Positions 61,308 through 64,000 of a stretch of DNA of 64,000 nt are shown one piece after another. The first letter of the stretch is position 1. Every line of letters starts with the position of its first letter. The stretch spans positions 1 to 64,000 of the forward strand of contig MSHJ01000005.1 of assembly GCA_001941065.1 (NCBI GenBank), read 5' to 3'. The position numbers and the translations under genes are program-made. The notes beneath the pieces are model-generated. The model saw only the letters and a list, made by a program, of their open reading frames with translations, did no database searches and had not been told where the DNA came from. The stretch comes from Alistipes sp. Zagget8. Its GTDB lineage: Bacteria; Bacteroidota; Bacteroidia; Bacteroidales; Rikenellaceae.

Positions 61308-64000
61308 ATGAAGAGACTCAAATCCTTGCTGCTGACGGCATTGTTGGGGTGCCTCGTCCCGGGGCTTTCCGCGGCTCCCGCCCATGTTCCGCGGGGCACG
61401 ACGCCCGCTCCGCTGCGTTCGCTCGACGGGCGGGCGGTGTTCAACGTGGTCAAAGACGCCGACGGCTATGTGTGGATGGTCACGCGAACGGGCGCAAGCC
61501 GTTTCGACGGCCGCACGGTGCGCTATTACCCGCTGGTCGGTTCCGAGTTGCTGACCGACGGCGACGGTCGCCAGACGGCGCTGCGCATCGACCGCGAAGG
61601 GCGGCTGTGGGCCTTCTCCGACAGCGGCAAACTCTTCTTTTACAACCCCTGGTCCGACTCCTTCGAACAGCGGCTCAACCTGTCGGATTACGATCCCGAG
61701 GTGCTGCTCAACGACCTCTTTTTCGATGCCTCGGACCGGTTGTGGCTCGGCACGACCGCGGGGTTGCTCGAGGTCGACGCCCGGACCTTCTCGCTCGACA
61801 GGGACCGGACGCCCTGTCGCCTGCAGGGGCTGAACATCAACTGCATCGTGCCCCTCGGGGACGGCGACAGGGCTGTCGGGACGAATGCGGGCGTTTACCT
61901 GCTGTCGGACGGCACACCTCCTGCCGACGGCAAGTGCATACTGGAGGAACACAACGTGACGTCGATTTTTTACGATGCCCGGAGCAGCCTGCTCTGGGCC
62001 GGGACCTTCGGCTCGGGACTGCGGCTGTGGGACCTCGCGGCAGGCCGTGAAGCCGAGGCCGCCTGGCTGCGCGACATTCCGGCCAGTCCGATTCGCGTAA
62101 TCCGTCCCATGGGCGGTGACAAACTGCTGGCGGGACTCGACGGTCGCGGCGTCTACCTGCTCGACCTGCAGGCCCGGCGTGCGGTGCGCTACCTCTCGGA
62201 GAACGAGGAGGCGGGCGGTCAGCTGAAGGGAAACGGCGTCTACGACCTGCTGCCCGACGGCGGGCACATTTGGGTGGCCACCTATACGGGCGGCATTTCG
62301 CAGGTCGATGTCTCGGATAAGTTCTGCCTCATCGACCGGGTGCCTTTCAGCGGTCCGGAGCAGTCGCTGGGGGACAACCACGTCAATGCCGTGCTGGAGG
62401 ACCGCGACGGCGACATGTGGTTTGCGACCAACCACGGCGTGAGCTTGTGGCGGGTCCGCGAGAACCGCTGGAGCCAGCTTGTCCGCGACGACAACACCTA
62501 CCTGACCCTCTGTGAGACCCGCGACGGGCAGGTCTGGTGCGGCGGATACGGCACGGGCATCCACCTGCTCGACAAGCGCGGGGGCGGCCGCGTCGTGCGG
62601 TCGATCCGTTCGCTCGAGGGCGACTCCCGGGCCGACTGCATCTACGCTTCGCTGGTCGACGACGACGGCGGCATCTGGTTCGGGGGCCTGAACAACCGCC
62701 TCACCTGCCTGCGCGGCGGCGAACGGATTGCTTACGACATCCGGGGCGTCAATTCCGTCGTGCGGATCGATGCCGACCGGCTTATGGTCAACACCACGCG
62801 CGGCTTCTACCTGCTGAACCGCCGCAACGGCAGTTTCCGCCGTCTGTTCGCCAACCCGGACGACTGCGGCGTGCGTTCCAACAGTTTCATCTTTAACAGC
62901 ATAGCCCTCGGCGACGAACTCTGGTTCGGAACGTCGGGCGGGGGCCTGAACCTCTTCGACCTCGGCGACGAGACCGTGCGCAATTTCACGATGGAGGACG
63001 GGCTGCCGTCGAATTTCATTTTCAGCCTCCAGAAAGACCGTGCCGGGAATCTCTGGATCAGCACCGACGGCGGCATCTGCTGTTTCGATCCGCGCGAACG
63101 GCGCTTGCTGTTCAATATCGAACAGTCGCCCGTCAATCAGTTTATCTTCTCCTCGGGCTGTACGCTGTGCGACGGGCGTATCGCGTTCGGCAGCATCGCC
63201 GGGTGCCTGGTGTTCGATCCGCAGGTCATCCGGCCTGCCGCCCCGAAGGTGGAATTTCGGTTCACGGAGTTCCGGCTCTTCTACGAGCCGGTCACGGCGG
63301 CGTCGGCTCCCGGCGTGCTGCGGGCTCCGATCGATAAGGTAGAGCACATCCGCCTGCGCCACCGCCAGAACTCTTTTTCGTTCGGATTCACGGCGCTGGA
63401 CCTCTACTATTCGGACAAATACCTCTATACCTACCGGCTCGAGGGCTTCGACGAAAAGTGGCTTCCGGCGGGCAATTACAGCGGGGCGGAGTATACGAAC
63501 ATTCCCCCGGGCGACTACCGTTTCTGCGTGCGGTGCATCGACAAGGAGAGCCGCGCCGTGCTGGTCGAGCGGGCGATCGGGGTCCGGGTCCTGCCGCCGT
63601 GGTGGGCCACGGGCACGGCGATGGCCGCCTACCTGCTGCTGGCGCTGGCGCTGCTTTACGTCGCGGTCCGCCGGTGGCGGCGCAGGCAGGAGCGTCAGCG
63701 GATGGACGAGAAACTCTCGCTGTTCATCAACATTGCCCACGACATCCGCACGCCACTGTCGCTCGTGATGGCGCCCCTGCGCGACCTGAGCCGCGAGACG
63801 CTGAGCGAGCAGGGCGCCTACTGCCTCGACCTGGCCCGGCAGAACTGCGAAAAACTTTTTTCGATGGTGCAGGGCCTGCTGGATATTCACAAGATGGAGA
63901 TCGCCGCCTCGGAGGTCGTGCCTTCGGCGGTCTGTCCCGGAAAACTCCTGCGCCGGAAATGCGATGAGTTCGAACCGATGGCCGCCCGCAAAGGGGTGGC
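61308..64000 (+). CDS. Hybrid two-component system sensor/regulator (HTCS), 3' end outside the window
   Basis: At least 897 residues visible, cut by the window edge. After a signal peptide (MKRLKSLLLTALLGCLVPGLSA) come repeated Reg_prop beta-propeller blades (WLGTTAGLLEVD, WAGTFGSGLRLWD, WFATNHGVSLW, WFGTSGGGLNLFD, WISTDGGICCFD), then a Y_Y_Y-type domain (YRLEGFDEKWLPA), one membrane helix (about 765-785) and the histidine-kinase H-box FINIAHDIRTPLS near residue 808. A receiver domain and AraC-type DNA-binding domain are expected beyond 64000. It should sense a periplasmic oligosaccharide and activate the SusCD locus on the other side of cobQ; that link is inferred. Confidence 0.95.
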   Translation, partial: MKRLKSLLLTALLGCLVPGLSAAPAHVPRGTTPAPLRSLDGRAVFNVVKDADGYVWMVTRTGASRFDGRTVRYYPLVGSELLTDGDGRQTALRIDREGRLWAFSDSGKLFFYNPWSDSFEQRLNLSDYDPEVLLNDLFFDASDRLWLGTTAGLLEVDARTFSLDRDRTPCRLQGLNINCIVPLGDGDRAVGTNAGVYLLSDGTPPADGKCILEEHNVTSIFYDARSSLLWAGTFGSGLRLWDLAAGREAEAAWLRDIPASPIRVIRPMGGDKLLAGLDGRGVYLLDLQARRAVRYLSENEEAGGQLKGNGVYDLLPDGGHIWVATYTGGISQVDVSDKFCLIDRVPFSGPEQSLGDNHVNAVLEDRDGDMWFATNHGVSLWRVRENRWSQLVRDDNTYLTLCETRDGQVWCGGYGTGIHLLDKRGGGRVVRSIRSLEGDSRADCIYASLVDDDGGIWFGGLNNRLTCLRGGERIAYDIRGVNSVVRIDADRLMVNTTRGFYLLNRRNGSFRRLFANPDDCGVRSNSFIFNSIALGDELWFGTSGGGLNLFDLGDETVRNFTMEDGLPSNFIFSLQKDRAGNLWISTDGGICCFDPRERRLLFNIEQSPVNQFIFSSGCTLCDGRIAFGSIAGCLVFDPQVIRPAAPKVEFRFTEFRLFYEPVTAASAPGVLRAPIDKVEHIRLRHRQNSFSFGFTALDLYYSDKYLYTYRLEGFDEKWLPAGNYSGAEYTNIPPGDYRFCVRCIDKESRAVLVERAIGVRVLPPWWATGTAMAAYLLLALALLYVAVRRWRRRQERQRMDEKLSLFINIAHDIRTPLSLVMAPLRDLSRETLSEQGAYCLDLARQNCEKLFSMVQGLLDIHKMEIAASEVVPSAVCPGKLLRRKCDEFEPMAARKGV

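Noticed and set aside
60888..63890. 1000-codon minus-strand open frame
   Set aside because: Antisense to the HTCS and GH3 genes, whose plus-strand products have clear family motifs; a shadow frame caused by GC-rich codons.

Overview
The window comes from the chromosome of a GC-rich member of the Bacteroidales, probably Alistipes or a close Rikenellaceae relative (the genus is an inference). The support is two SusC/SusD pairs, a fused lpxC-fabZ gene, many lipoproteins with Bacteroidetes-style signal peptides, a hybrid two-component sensor, a Nudix-controlled xylose operon, and repeated TAnnTTTG promoter boxes, the form recognised by the Bacteroidetes primary sigma factor. No rRNA, tRNA, CRISPR array or intact transposase is visible.

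Region 1 (90-18175) is a catabolic locus. Eleven minus-strand genes form a probable operon: cytoplasmic FAD oxidoreductase, sodium:solute symporter, zinc alcohol dehydrogenase, PfkB sugar kinase, exported histidine phosphatase, SusC, SusD, a fimbrillin-like lipoprotein, two paralogous metallo-beta-lactamase-fold lipoproteins and a glycerophosphodiesterase lipoprotein. A divergent LacI-type regulator gene is frameshifted, and three LacI-operator-like repeats lie between it and the operon. The locus has a glycan-uptake layout but contains no glycoside hydrolase; all four of its exported enzymes look like phosphoesterases or MBL hydrolases. I read it as a candidate system for a phosphodiester- or phosphomonoester-bearing substrate such as a teichoic-acid-like polymer or an inositol phosphate.

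Region 2 (18287-36642) is mostly housekeeping: a SnoaL-like protein, an Fpg-like glycosylase lacking the catalytic proline, a zinc-ribbon membrane protein, a rod-shaped hairpin that may be a 6S-like RNA, an M48 protease, an NPP-type phosphodiesterase, a CoA-transferase, the rimP-nusA-infB cluster, the lpxC/fabZ-lpxA cluster, a TonB-like protein, small envelope proteins and a K+/H+ antiporter. Two composite copies of a REP-like palindromic repeat follow tonB and the antiporter; a third, inverted piece lies at the left edge.

Region 3 (35212-40523) is the xylose operon: Nudix-type regulator, xylB, xylA, xylE.

Region 4 (40742-64000) is a polysaccharide utilization locus. SusC, SusD, a FAS1 lipoprotein, a surface binding lipoprotein, a GH99/GH71-like protein, GH31, GH2, a sialate-O-acetylesterase-like SGNH esterase and an agarase-like clan GH-A enzyme run on the minus strand. 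Beyond an apparently unrelated cobQ lie a plus-strand GH3 beta-glucosidase and an HTCS sensor that leaves the window. GH31, GH2 and GH3 beside xylose catabolism fit a xyloglucan-like or other xylose/galactose/glucose-decorated glycan. The susC gene is broken by a ten-G tract right after the signal peptide, which could be a phase-variation switch or a sequencing error.
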